Shown piece by piece: positions 7,627 through 15,082 of a stretch of 17,258 nt of DNA. The position numbers and the translations under genes are program-made. Source of the stretch: Clostridia bacterium. Lineage in GTDB: Bacteria > Bacillota > Clostridia > Oscillospirales > Acutalibacteraceae. Each line of letters starts with the position of its first letter. The first letter of the stretch is position 1. The DNA is taken from assembly GCA_900766585.1 (NCBI GenBank), contig CAAFVV010000006.1:1-17258 (forward strand), in the 5' to 3' direction. The notes under the pieces are model-generated. The model saw only the letters and a list, made by a program, of their open reading frames with translations, ran no database searches and was not told the DNA's origin.

Positions 7627-7655
7627 ATTATACACCTTGTTTTCAAAAAATTCAA
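7627..7655 (-). promoter_or_regulatory. Sigma-A promoter of the M23 peptidase gene
   Basis: On the minus strand TTGAAT (7650-7655) and a consensus TATAAT (7627-7632) are spaced by 17 bp. Predicted start is near 7620, giving a leader of about 77 nt to GTG 7543 that carries the 18-bp repeats. Confidence 0.8.
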
Positions 7656-7734
7656 GACTAAGCGGAAATATTGTAACAAACAAAACCATTTTCTTCTGTC
7701 TTTTTGAATAATTTTCAGCGTATTTATAGACGTT

Positions 7735-7783
7735 CTGCCGATTTATTCTGCTCTTTTGCCGCAAAGATCGGCAGCGTTTTTCT
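7735..7783 (+). terminator. Hairpin with T-run in the divergent intergenic region
   Basis: CTGCCGAT (7735-7742) pairs with ATCGGCAG (7767-7774), with a small inner hairpin (CTTTTG/CAAAG), then CG and five T. No rightward gene lies between the divergent promoters, so it may stop antisense transcription from the M23 promoter region or be a remnant. Confidence 0.4.
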
Positions 7784-7858
7784 TCCTGCAGCAGCAAAAA
7801 ACAGCAGTCTCTGTTTCGATCCGCTACATAACGGATCGGCGAAAAGCGTGAAAAAGAC

Positions 7859-7887
7859 TTGACAAACCGAAGCGGCGGGTCTATACT
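7859..7887 (+). promoter_or_regulatory. Sigma-A promoter of the alaS T-box operon
   Basis: A consensus TTGACA (7859-7864) and TATACT (7882-7887) are separated by 17 bp. Predicted start is near 7894, so the T-box leader is about 290 nt long up to the alaS ATG. Confidence 0.85.
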
Positions 7888-7893
7888 GTACTG

Positions 7894-8158
7894 GAACTGT
7901 ACTGGATAAGAAAAACAGGCTGAGACGGGGAAGAATCCGGTTTCACCTGCCGCAAAAACAGAGAGCGCGCCCCGGGGATGCTCCGGCTGAAAGGGCGTGC
8001 CGCGGCAGAGGCCGGCAGGCCGCCCCTGAGCCGCCCGTGTGGAGCGGGTCGTATCGCCGGCGTTAACGGCGGGAAAGCGGCGCTGCCTTTTCGACAGCGC
8101 AAGTTGGGTGGTACCACGGAAGCCTCCGTCCCAGATCGGACGGGGGTCTTTTTGCTTT
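7894..8158 (+). ncRNA. T-box riboswitch controlling alaS
   Basis: The leader carries the conserved T-box sequence TGGGTGGTACCACGG (8105-8119), whose bulge pairs with the acceptor end of uncharged tRNA, and the AGAGAGC element of Stem I (7960-7966). An 8-bp stem GCGCGCCC/GGGCGTGC (7965-7972 with 7993-8000) forms the distal part. A stem GCGCTG/CAGCGC (8080-8100) fits Stem III. The terminator is CCTCCGTCC/GGACGGGGG (8123-8146) plus a T-run; its left arm can instead join the T-box antiterminator. Uncharged tRNA-Ala should therefore switch on alaS. A possible alanine specifier codon is GCC at 8019-8021, just before GCCCCTGAGC, but I have not folded the stem rigorously. Confidence 0.93.
8123..8155 (+). 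terminator. T-box regulated terminator ahead of alaS
   Basis: A 9-bp stem (8123-8131 with 8138-8146, one G-U pair) and a CAGATC loop precede TCTTTTTG. It is mutually exclusive with the T-box antiterminator formed by 8105-8119 and the left arm. Confidence 0.9.
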
Positions 8159-8182
8159 TTTCGGGAAAGGAAGGAATTGATC

Positions 8183-10825
8183 ATGTCAGAAAAACCGTTT
8201 GGCGTCAACGAGCTGCGCGAGGCCTATCTCCGCTTCTTCGAGAGCAAGGGACATCTGCGCCTCAAGAGCTTTTCGCTCGTGCCGCAGAATGACAAGAGCC
8301 TGCTGCTCATCAACGCGGGCATGACGCCGCTCAAGCCCTATTTCACCGGCGCCGAGGTGCCGCCCCGCAAGCGGGTGACCACCTGCCAGAAGTGCATCCG
8401 CACCGGCGACATTGAAAATGTCGGCAAAACGGCACGCCACGGCACCTTTTTTGAGATGCTGGGCAACTTCTCGTTCGGCGACTATTTCAAGCATGAAGCC
8501 ATCGCCTGGTCGTGGGAATTCCTGACCGAGGTTGTCGGGCTGGATAAAAACCGCCTGTATCCGTCGGTCTACAAGGACGACGACGAGGCGTTTGACATCT
8601 GGAACAAGGAGATCGGTATTCCCGCCGACCGCATCTACCGCTTCGGCAAAGAGGACAACTTCTGGGAGCACGGCGCGGGTCCCTGCGGTCCCTGCTCGGA
8701 GATCTACTACGACCGCGGCGAAAAATACGGCTGCGGCAAGCCGGGCTGCACTGTCGGCTGCGACTGCGACCGGTATATGGAAGTGTGGAATAATGTGTTC
8801 ACGCAGTTTGAAAACGACGGCGAGGGACACTATACCACGCTTGAACAAAAAAACATCGACACCGGCATGGGACTGGAGCGTCTCGCCGTCGTGGTGCAGA
8901 ATGTGGACTCCATTTTTGACGTGGATACGCTGCGCGCGCTGCGCCAGCGCGTATGCGACATGGCACACAAGGTCTATGAGCAGAAGCATGAGGATGACGT
9001 GTCCATCCGGCTCATTACCGACCATATCCGCTCGGCGACGTTCCTAATCTCCGACGGCGTCATGCCGACAAACGAGGGGCGCGGCTATGTGCTGCGCCGC
9101 CTGATCCGCCGTGCGGCGCGCCACGGCCGTCTGCTCGGCATCGAGGGCGCGTTCCTCGCCGATCTGAGCGACACGGTGATCGAGGGATCGAAGGACGGCT
9201 ATCCGGAGCTGGGTGAAAAGCGGGAATTCATCAAGACCGTGCTGCAAAACGAGGAAGCACAGTTTGACAAGACCATAGATCAGGGGCTGCGTATTCTGGC
9301 GGATCTGACGCAGGGCATGAAGGAAAGACACGAGACGACCCTGTCCGGCAAAGAGGTATTCCGTCTGTATGACACCTACGGCTTCCCGGTCGATCTGACC
9401 CGCGAAATTCTGGAGGAAAAGGGCTACACGCTCGACGACGAGGGCTTTGCCGCCGAAATGCAGGCGCAGCGCACCCGTGCGCGCGACGCTCACCAGAAGA
9501 CCAACTACATGGGTGCGGACGCAACCGTTTATGACGAGCTGGACACGGCGCTGACCTGTCGTTTCATCGGCTATGACCGCCTGACCGCAGAGGCCGCGGT
9601 CACGGCGCTGACGACGAACACGGAGATTGTCTCCGCTCTGTCGGCGGGACAGCATGGCACAGTGTTCACCGATGAGACCCCGTTTTATGCCACCATGGGC
9701 GGTCAGGAGGGCGATACCGGCGTCATCATCGGCGCAAACGGCCGCTTCCGTGTGGCGGAGACCATCCGCCTGCGCGGCGGCAAGACCGGTCATGTCGGCA
9801 CCGTGGAGGAGGGAACGATCAGCATGGGCGAGACGCTCACGCTGACCGTGGATGCCAATCAGCGCGCCGCCACCTGTGCCAACCACTCGGCGACACACCT
9901 TCTGCAAAAGGCACTCAAAACCGTACTCGGCGCGCATGTGGAGCAAAAAGGCTCGCTTGTCACGCCGGATCGCCTGCGCTTTGACTTTGCACATTTTCAG
10001 GCGATGACGGCGGAGCAGCTTGCCGAGGTCGAGCAGCAGGTCAATGCACAGATCCGCGCCGATCTGCCGGTCGTGACGCAGGAGATGACGCTCGACGAGG
10101 CCAAAAAGACGGGCGCGATGGCACTGTTCGGCGAAAAATACGGCGAGACTGTCCGCGTGGTCTCCATGGGTGACTATTCCAAAGAGCTTTGCGGCGGTAC
10201 GCATGTCACGCATACCGGCGCGATCGTGCAGTTCAAAATCCTGTCCGAAAGCGGCATTGCCGCCGGTGTGCGCCGCATCGAAGCGCTGACCGGCGAGGGC
10301 GTGCTGCGGTATTACGGTGAGCTGGAAGCGCGGCTCGACCGGTTGGCCGCCGCGCTGAAGATCAAGACGCCGGAGCTAGAGGGCAAGGTTGCCCACCTAC
10401 TTACGGAGCTGAAAGCACTGGAAAACGAGAACGGCGCGCTGAAAGCGAAATTGGCGCAGCAGTCACTCGGCAGCGTGACGGAACGCGCGGCAGAGGTCGA
10501 CGGACTGCGCGTGCTGGCCGCGCCGGTGGACGGTCTGGATGCGGGTGCGCTGCGCGAGTTCGGCGACAGTCTAAAAGATAAGGGACTGGACATCGTGGTG
10601 CTGGCGGCACAGAAAGAGGGCAAAGTAAGCCTTCTCGCACTCGCCTCAAGCGCGGCGCGTGAGCGCGGCGCACACGCGGGTCAGCTCGTCAAAGCCGTAG
10701 CCGGTCTTTGCGGCGGCAACGGCGGTGGCAAGCCGGACGCCGCCATGGCAGGCGCCAAGGATGCCGCCAAGGTGCCCGAGGCGCTGACGGCGGTACCGGA
10801 GCTTTTAAAAGCCATGCTCAAATAA
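8183..10825 (+). CDS. alaS: Alanyl-tRNA synthetase
   Basis: This 880-residue class II synthetase charges tRNA-Ala in the cytosol and matches the usual bacterial AlaRS length. In order it has the aminoacylation core (RFFESKGH, NAGMTPLKPYF, then FFEMLGNFSFGDYFK), the tRNA-recognition region, the editing domain and the C-terminal DHHA1-type C-Ala domain with a Gly-rich tail (GGNGGGKPDAAMAGA). The editing-site zinc ligands are intact: H571 and H575 (HSATH), C670 and H674 (CGGTH). ATG 8183 is chosen because AAAGGAAGGA is about 7 nt upstream and the family N-terminus starts here; the open frame extends further upstream only through the T-box leader. Expression is governed by that T-box. The HIT gene follows after 16 nt. 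Confidence 0.98.
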   Translation: MSEKPFGVNELREAYLRFFESKGHLRLKSFSLVPQNDKSLLLINAGMTPLKPYFTGAEVPPRKRVTTCQKCIRTGDIENVGKTARHGTFFEMLGNFSFGDYFKHEAIAWSWEFLTEVVGLDKNRLYPSVYKDDDEAFDIWNKEIGIPADRIYRFGKEDNFWEHGAGPCGPCSEIYYDRGEKYGCGKPGCTVGCDCDRYMEVWNNVFTQFENDGEGHYTTLEQKNIDTGMGLERLAVVVQNVDSIFDVDTLRALRQRVCDMAHKVYEQKHEDDVSIRLITDHIRSATFLISDGVMPTNEGRGYVLRRLIRRAARHGRLLGIEGAFLADLSDTVIEGSKDGYPELGEKREFIKTVLQNEEAQFDKTIDQGLRILADLTQGMKERHETTLSGKEVFRLYDTYGFPVDLTREILEEKGYTLDDEGFAAEMQAQRTRARDAHQKTNYMGADATVYDELDTALTCRFIGYDRLTAEAAVTALTTNTEIVSALSAGQHGTVFTDETPFYATMGGQEGDTGVIIGANGRFRVAETIRLRGGKTGHVGTVEEGTISMGETLTLTVDANQRAATCANHSATHLLQKALKTVLGAHVEQKGSLVTPDRLRFDFAHFQAMTAEQLAEVEQQVNAQIRADLPVVTQEMTLDEAKKTGAMALFGEKYGETVRVVSMGDYSKELCGGTHVTHTGAIVQFKILSESGIAAGVRRIEALTGEGVLRYYGELEARLDRLAAALKIKTPELEGKVAHLLTELKALENENGALKAKLAQQSLGSVTERAAEVDGLRVLAAPVDGLDAGALREFGDSLKDKGLDIVVLAAQKEGKVSLLALASSAARERGAHAGQLVKAVAGLCGGNGGGKPDAAMAGAKDAAKVPEALTAVPELLKAMLK

Positions 10826-10841
10826 GAAAGGAGAACCAGAA

Positions 10842-11174
10842 ATGGATTGCCTGTTTTGCCGGATCGCGGCGGGAGAGATCCCGAGCCGCAAGGTATATGA
10901 GGATGATCAGATGCTGGCATTTCACGATATTGCACCGGTCGCGCCGACGCATATCCTGTTGATTCCGAAAGCCCACATCGGCGGCGCAGACGAGCTGACA
11001 GCGGAAAATGCCGATGTCGTGGCACACATTTTTGCCATGATCCCGAAGATCGCCGCCGAAGCGGGGATCTCCGCCTATCGCGTGGCGACAAATAACGGCG
11101 AGGAGGCGGGACAGACGGTGCGCCATCTGCACTTTCACCTGCTCGGCGGCCGCACACTGGGGGAAATGGGCTGA
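10842..11174 (+). CDS. HIT family protein (HinT-like nucleotide hydrolase)
   Basis: A 110-residue histidine-triad protein with the signature HLHFHLL (H95, H97, H99), the full active-site motif of the HinT/PKCI branch. HinT enzymes hydrolyse purine nucleoside phosphoramidates such as AMP-amine conjugates; aminoacyl-adenylates bound to synthetases are known substrates, which fits its place directly behind alaS. An N-terminal CLFC (C3, C6) could contribute to zinc binding, as in some relatives. The start has AAAGGAG about 9 nt upstream. The last base of its TGA is the first base of the next gene's ATG, so translation is likely coupled. The length is normal and nothing is missing. Confidence 0.93.
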   Translation: MDCLFCRIAAGEIPSRKVYEDDQMLAFHDIAPVAPTHILLIPKAHIGGADELTAENADVVAHIFAMIPKIAAEAGISAYRVATNNGEEAGQTVRHLHFHLLGGRTLGEMG

Positions 11175-12064
11175 TGCCGATGACCTTTCTGATCGTCGAC
11201 CTCGAGTGGAACGGCGCGTGGTCAAAGCGGGCGCACGGGTATTTTAACGAGATCATCGAGATTGGCGCCGTGCGGCTGACCGAGACCATGCAGGAGACCG
11301 GACGGTTTCACGCGGTCATCCGGCCGCAGGTGAGCAAAAAGCTCTCGACGATTGTGACGGATCTGACCAATATCACAGAGGAAGAGCTGTCTGACGGCAC
11401 CTCCTTTTATAAGGCTATGGCGGGACTGCGCCGTTTGGCCTGTGAGGGCGACCGCGTTTTGGTGACCTGGAGCACCACGGATCTGTCCGTGCTGATGGAA
11501 AACTGCCGGTTTTTCACCGGCGACGACCGGCCGGTCGGCTTCACCCATTATGCCGACCTGCAGGCATACTGCCAAAAGCAGCTCGGTATCGACGCCTCCC
11601 GCCAGCCGGGGCTGGACAACATCTGTGAGCGGCTCGGCATCAGCGAGGAGGGCTTCTCGCTTCACCGCGCGCCGGACGATGCCTGTCTGACGGCGGAGAT
11701 CTGCCGCCGCATGTATGAACCGGCGGCATTTGCCCCGTATGTGCGGAAAATGGACGAGGAGTTTTTTGCCCGCGCCCGCTTCAAGATCACCCCGATCACC
11801 GATATACACAGTCCGCACCTCCCTGCCTCTGTATGGGAATTCACCTGCCCGGACTGCGGGCAGCTGCTGCGGCCGCTCCGTCACTTCACGGTGCGCGGGC
11901 GGGCGTTTATGGCGGACATGGTCTGCAAACGCTGCAAAAAGACCTACACGGCAAAGGTGCAGGCGCGTCTGAAATACGAGGGGCCGGACATCCGCCGGAG
12001 GCTGAACGAAAAAAAGCCGCACGAGGAGGACGCTAACCCGGCTGACCCGCCCGCAGCGGAATGA
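11174..12064 (+). CDS. DEDDh 3'-5' exonuclease with C-terminal zinc ribbon
   Basis: The 296-residue protein has an RNase T/DNA polymerase III epsilon-type exonuclease fold. The acidic metal ligands are visible: D9 and E11 (VDLEWN), D103 (WSTTDL), H164 and D169 (HRAPDD), making it DEDDh type. About 220-260 carries two CxxC pairs (C225/C228 and C251/C254), a likely zinc ribbon that may help bind nucleic acid, followed by a charged tail. Whether the substrate is RNA or DNA cannot be told. The ATG overlaps the HIT stop by one base, with GGGGGAA about 9 nt upstream; a second ATG two codons on is possible. It is the last gene of the alaS operon, closed by a strong terminator. Confidence 0.88.
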   Translation: MPMTFLIVDLEWNGAWSKRAHGYFNEIIEIGAVRLTETMQETGRFHAVIRPQVSKKLSTIVTDLTNITEEELSDGTSFYKAMAGLRRLACEGDRVLVTWSTTDLSVLMENCRFFTGDDRPVGFTHYADLQAYCQKQLGIDASRQPGLDNICERLGISEEGFSLHRAPDDACLTAEICRRMYEPAAFAPYVRKMDEEFFARARFKITPITDIHSPHLPASVWEFTCPDCGQLLRPLRHFTVRGRAFMADMVCKRCKKTYTAKVQARLKYEGPDIRRRLNEKKPHEEDANPADPPAAE

Positions 12065-12080
12065 TTTTGTAAAAACAGTC

Positions 12081-12130
12081 AAAACGGCTTCGACCCCTTG
12101 CTTTAAAGCAGGAGTCGAAGCCGTTTTTTG
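12081..12130. terminator. Bidirectional terminator after the alaS operon
   Basis: A long stem (AAAACGGCTTCGAC at 12081-12094, GTCGAAGCCGTTTT from 12114) is extended by CC/GG and a TTTAAA-centred inner loop. It ends in six T on the plus strand and has T-rich sequence on the minus strand too. Confidence 0.92.
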
Positions 12131-12195
12131 TCGGCGGAACTGTATGCTTTTTCCCCTTTCGGACACACTAACGCGGAGAAACGGGGGGATGAAAA

Positions 12196-13878
12196 GTGAA
12201 ACGGCAACAAACTCACAGACCAATGCGTCTGGAAGCCGCCAGAGAGCGGGTCACACCGCTGCGCCCGCGCCTTTTGCTTTTTCGCAGCGGTGAATTCACG
12301 ACGGTGCTGTCGGATGTCGGCTTCGGCGCGGGTTATTTTGGCGGACAGGCGGTATACGGCGGCTTTGACGACCCACTGCTGGCACCGGACGGCGTGCGGA
12401 TCTGGCTTGCGCAGGGCAGCCGCCGCCTGTCCGCCTCCGCCATGCCGGATTACGCCCGCGCCGAGCGGGAGCTTTTGCAGGGAAAGCGCCGCTTTCACAC
12501 CGACGGCGGGCAGGCGGACTACACCGTATCCGACGAAGCATGGACGCTGACTGTGACGGCTGCGGCAAAAAACGGCGGCGAACAGCGGAAGATACGGCTT
12601 CAAAATATCAGTGACACCCCCCGCACCGTATCTCTCTGCGCCGCGGTAACACCGGCCTTTATGGGTGTGACCGTCCGCCATCCCGACGGTATCGCCATCC
12701 ACGGCGAAACGGCGCGGCTGGCGCTCTGGGCAGCCCCGGCGGGAGCCGACTGCCTGCTGACCGGCGGCAGACGGCTGCGCGTGCGATTTCGTGTCACCCT
12801 GCCGCCCGGTGCACAGTGGGAGGGCGTATTCTGGCTGACCGGCGGCGAAAGACCGCTTAACAGCCCCCCGCCGGTCAGGCTGTTGGAGCCGTGGCTGCCG
12901 CCCGAAGCCGAACAGCTAGGCAGACGGCTGCTGCCCCAGACGGCGACTGCGGCGTTTATCCGCGCAGCCGAAGCAGCGGCTGCGGAGCCGCCCGCAGAGC
13001 CGCCGAAAACGCCCTATTTTCACCTCGCCATACCAGACGAACGGCGGCTGCCCGTCCTGCGGGAAGCACTGCGGCGGCTTGACCGCTGGACGCACGAGGG
13101 CATACCGACCGGGTTGTGGATCACGGCGCCGCCGTTCATGCAGCCGCAGATCGAACAGCTCTGCCGCCGCTTCCCCGCCGTGCCGCATACTGTGACGGAA
13201 AAGGAGCTGCCGCTTTTGCGGGCGCTGTCCTGCGGCGATATCGGCAGGCGGGAACGCCGTCTGCGCATTGCAGTCCCGTTTGCTCCGCTGCCGCTGACGG
13301 CTTTGCCGGGAGAAAGTCTGCGCCGCCTCCGGCTGTCTCTGCCGGTTCCGGGCGTGCTGCCCGGCAGCCTGCAGCTGGTTTGGCAAAGCAGTGACCGCCT
13401 GTTTTCCCTCCTGGGCGCGCAGGCCGGGCGGACGTATACCCTGCCCGCCGCACAGGGGGAAATCGTGCTGACCGTGCGGCAGACAGCCGCCCCCGGCAGC
13501 TGCCGTTTTACCGTGTCCCTTCTCTGCCGGACGCAAACGCCCTTAAACACTGCGCTGACCCTGTACGCGGAACCGCAGCTGCACACGCCGCAGGACCGCG
13601 CATTGACCGCCTCCCTCTGGGATCCGGCAAGCGGCACGCTGCAGCTGATCCACCCGTTTGCGCCGCAGCAGCCGCTGTGGCTGTCCGGCGGCGCGGGCGC
13701 TGTATATACCTGCGAAAGAGCCGCCTTTCTGGCCGCAAAGCGCGGGGACAGAGTCCCCTGCCCGCTCCCCTCCCCCGCAGCCGCCGTGACACGGGAGCTG
13801 CCGCTCTTGCCCAGTCAGGAGACAACAGCCGTTTTTGCCATCGGCTGGACAGAGCCGCCCGCCTGTGCTTTTGTATAG
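12196..13878 (+). CDS. GH94/cyclic beta-glucan synthase-like beta-domain protein without catalytic domain
   Basis: A 560-residue protein of very GC-rich codon use. Residues about 25-230 resemble the GT36-associated N-terminal beta-domain of GH94 phosphorylases and cyclic beta-1,2-glucan synthases (GEFTTVLSDVGFGAGYFGG, then KIRLQNISDTPRTVSL). A central alpha/beta-like part (RLPVLREALRRLDRW, GLWITAPPFMQPQ) resembles the linker of those enzymes. The C-terminal third looks like a second such beta-domain (AVYTCERAAFLAAKRGDRV, then a final LPSQETTAVFAIGW). In those enzymes the (alpha/alpha)6 catalytic barrel would follow here, but a stop comes instead and I see no remnant downstream. No signal peptide is evident. 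The GTG start has GGGGGG about 7 nt upstream. The homology is by eye and moderate; a truncated or repurposed sugar-binding protein is inferred. Confidence 0.7.
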   Translation: MKRQQTHRPMRLEAARERVTPLRPRLLLFRSGEFTTVLSDVGFGAGYFGGQAVYGGFDDPLLAPDGVRIWLAQGSRRLSASAMPDYARAERELLQGKRRFHTDGGQADYTVSDEAWTLTVTAAAKNGGEQRKIRLQNISDTPRTVSLCAAVTPAFMGVTVRHPDGIAIHGETARLALWAAPAGADCLLTGGRRLRVRFRVTLPPGAQWEGVFWLTGGERPLNSPPPVRLLEPWLPPEAEQLGRRLLPQTATAAFIRAAEAAAAEPPAEPPKTPYFHLAIPDERRLPVLREALRRLDRWTHEGIPTGLWITAPPFMQPQIEQLCRRFPAVPHTVTEKELPLLRALSCGDIGRRERRLRIAVPFAPLPLTALPGESLRRLRLSLPVPGVLPGSLQLVWQSSDRLFSLLGAQAGRTYTLPAAQGEIVLTVRQTAAPGSCRFTVSLLCRTQTPLNTALTLYAEPQLHTPQDRALTASLWDPASGTLQLIHPFAPQQPLWLSGGAGAVYTCERAAFLAAKRGDRVPCPLPSPAAAVTRELPLLPSQETTAVFAIGWTEPPACAFV

Positions 13879-13910
13879 ATTCAGCTGGACTTTACACCGA
13901 AAGCACCCGC

Positions 13911-13946
13911 AAAATCTGCCGCAGCACCATCCCTCGACAGATTTTT
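13911..13946 (+). terminator. Weak AU-rich terminator candidate
   Basis: AAAATCTG (13911-13918) can pair with CAGATTTT (13938-13945) around a 19-nt loop and ends in T. It lies 30-70 bp after the GH94-like gene; the stem is AU-rich and the loop long, so it is a tentative call. Confidence 0.35.
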
Positions 13947-13967
13947 CCCGCAACTTTCAAAAAAGGC

Positions 13968-13996
13968 TTGACAAACGCGCCGTAACCTTGTATAAT
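13968..13996 (+). promoter_or_regulatory. Consensus sigma-A promoter of the tRNA-Asp/tRNA-Thr unit
   Basis: Perfect TTGACA (13968-13973) and TATAAT (13991-13996) are separated by 17 bp. Start is predicted near 14003, with a short leader containing the palindrome GCCGCAATTGCGGC (14007-14020) before tRNA-Asp. Confidence 0.93.
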
Positions 13997-14027
13997 ACTC
14001 TCTGTTGCCGCAATTGCGGCGGCAGAT

Positions 14028-14104
14028 GGCCCGGTAGTTCAGCTGGTTAGAACGCTAGCCTGTCACGCTAGAGGTCGACGGTTCGAGCCCGTTCCGGGTC
14101 GCCA
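14028..14104 (+). tRNA. tRNA-Asp (GTC)
   Basis: A 77-nt cloverleaf: acceptor GGCCCGG/CCGGGTC, D-arm AGTTCAGCTGGTTAGAACGC, anticodon GTC at 14062-14064 in CTGTCAC, and a GGTTCGAGCCC T-arm. Discriminator G is normal for tRNA-Asp and CCA is encoded. Confidence 0.98.
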
Positions 14105-14107
14105 TTT

Positions 14108-14183
<76 letters not shown>

Positions 14184-14220
14184 AAACACCCGATCACTCT
14201 CATGTGATCGGGTGTTTTTC
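14184..14220 (+). terminator. Terminator of the tRNA unit
   Basis: A 14-bp stem (AAACACCCGATCAC at 14184-14197, GTGATCGGGTGTTT at 14204-14217) with a 6-nt loop begins one base after the tRNA-Thr CCA and ends in a T-run. Confidence 0.92.
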
Positions 14221-14280
14221 TGTGTGATTATGTTTCTCCGCACCAGCTGCATATTTTTCTCATGTCTATCCCGCTGTTCC

Positions 14281-14309
14281 TTTACAAGTCTGTCAATACA
14301 TGGTACACT
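14281..14309 (+). promoter_or_regulatory. Likely promoter of the DUF4375-like gene
   Basis: TTTACA (14281-14286) and TACACT (14304-14309) are 17 bp apart. Predicted start near 14316 leaves about 93 nt before the inferred GTG start at 14409. Confidence 0.55.
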
Positions 14310-14408
14310 GGATACCGAAAAATCTATGACAGCAGGGAAAATGCATGGAACCGATGTTAAATGCCGAAAAGAAGAGCAACGCCTCCAAAACCATAGGGGA
14401 AATATTTC

Positions 14409-14929
14409 GTGAAGACGAAGAAAAATCTGAATCTGACCGCTGAGGAGCTGAAAAGCTGCCGGACAAAGATCTGATGAACGCCCTCCTCACGCGCACGGAG
14501 TATACCTTAGACGCGCTGATCAACAAAGCGCCAGCAAAACTGGACGCTTATTCCGCTCTGAAAACGGCGCTTGATCTGCTCAATGAGCACCAGAAGCTGT
14601 TTTACGCCGTTACCATGCCGGAGACCGAGGTCAACAACGGCGGACTGTGCCAGTTCTTTGAAAATTTCAGCCGGGTCGCCGCACCGCCTGTCAGTGGGTA
14701 TATGGAGGTCATCGGCGCCGCAGAGCACAAAAAGCTCTATGACGACTTTCTTACCGAACACGGCATCGCCCCCGCCAACCTGCCCGATTTTGACGAAAAA
14801 GCCGAGAAAGACGGGCTGGATATTGATGAAAAATACGCATTTGACGAATATGATGATGCGTTCTATGAGATGGAGCCGCTGGAGACCTATCTGCTCGCCT
14901 ATGCCAAGGCGCACCTGGACAGCTTTTGA
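14409..14929 (+). pseudogene. DUF4375/DMP19-like gene with an apparent 1-nt frameshift near its start
   Basis: From ATG 14474 a clean 151-residue frame runs to 14929 and contains a DMP19/DUF4375-like core: FYAVTMPETEVNNGGLCQFFENF, with the typical NNGGxxQFF signature, and an acidic C-terminal half. ATG 14474 has no ribosome binding site. A better start is GTG 14409, with AGGGGAA about 8 nt upstream; it reads in another frame through LTAEELK, then meets the run AAAA at 14451-14454. Adding one A there continues as LTAEELKKLPDKDLMNALLT into the downstream frame. I infer a one-base loss (assembly error or real mutation) that breaks the N-terminal 22 residues; a 151-residue product might still be made inefficiently. 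An alternative is the ATG at 14345, in frame with 14474 but stopped by TGA at 14441. The function of the family is unknown; some members are described as phosphatase-regulator-like. Confidence 0.7.
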
Positions 14930-14959
14930 CGGCAGGTCTGTTTTTCACATAGCCAAGAT

Positions 14960-14988
14960 GCGTCAGGGATATCCCTGACGCTTTTTTG
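14960..14988 (+). terminator. Terminator of the DUF4375-like gene
   Basis: A perfect 22-nt palindrome (GCGTCAGGGAT with ATCCCTGACGC, 14960-14981) is followed by six T and lies about 30 bp after the stop. Confidence 0.9.
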
Positions 14989-15022
14989 TGCTTTGCACAC
15001 AGCTGTTTTTGTGTATATTGGC

Positions 15023-15051
15023 TTGCTTTTTCGGGCGAAAGAGGGTATAAT
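15023..15051 (+). promoter_or_regulatory. Promoter of the nicotinate phosphoribosyltransferase gene
   Basis: TTGCTT (15023-15028) and a consensus TATAAT (15046-15051) are 17 bp apart. Predicted start near 15058 leaves a leader of about 25 nt that contains GGAAGGGG before ATG 15083; there is no room for a riboswitch. Confidence 0.8.
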
Positions 15052-15082
15052 AAGCAGGAATAAACCGGAAGGGGTTTTTGGA

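Noticed and set aside
8039..8182. 48-codon upstream extension of alaS
   Set aside because: This is the T-box leader RNA; the real start at 8183 has the ribosome binding site and the family N-terminus.
7468..8208. 246-codon minus-strand frame across the M23 promoter and T-box
   Set aside because: It crosses two promoters and a T-box leader; the repeated GAKRRS residues are simply the 18-bp DNA repeat translated.
9044..10213. 389-codon minus-strand frame within alaS
   Set aside because: Antisense shadow of the alaS coding sequence with no start signal or domain.
14212..14412. 66-codon plus-strand frame after the tRNAs
   Set aside because: It begins inside the tRNA terminator, spans the likely promoter, and has no ribosome binding site.
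14441..14443. In-frame TGA read as selenocysteine
   Set aside because: No selenoprotein context or SECIS-like hairpin is visible, and the frameshift reading explains the N-terminus better.
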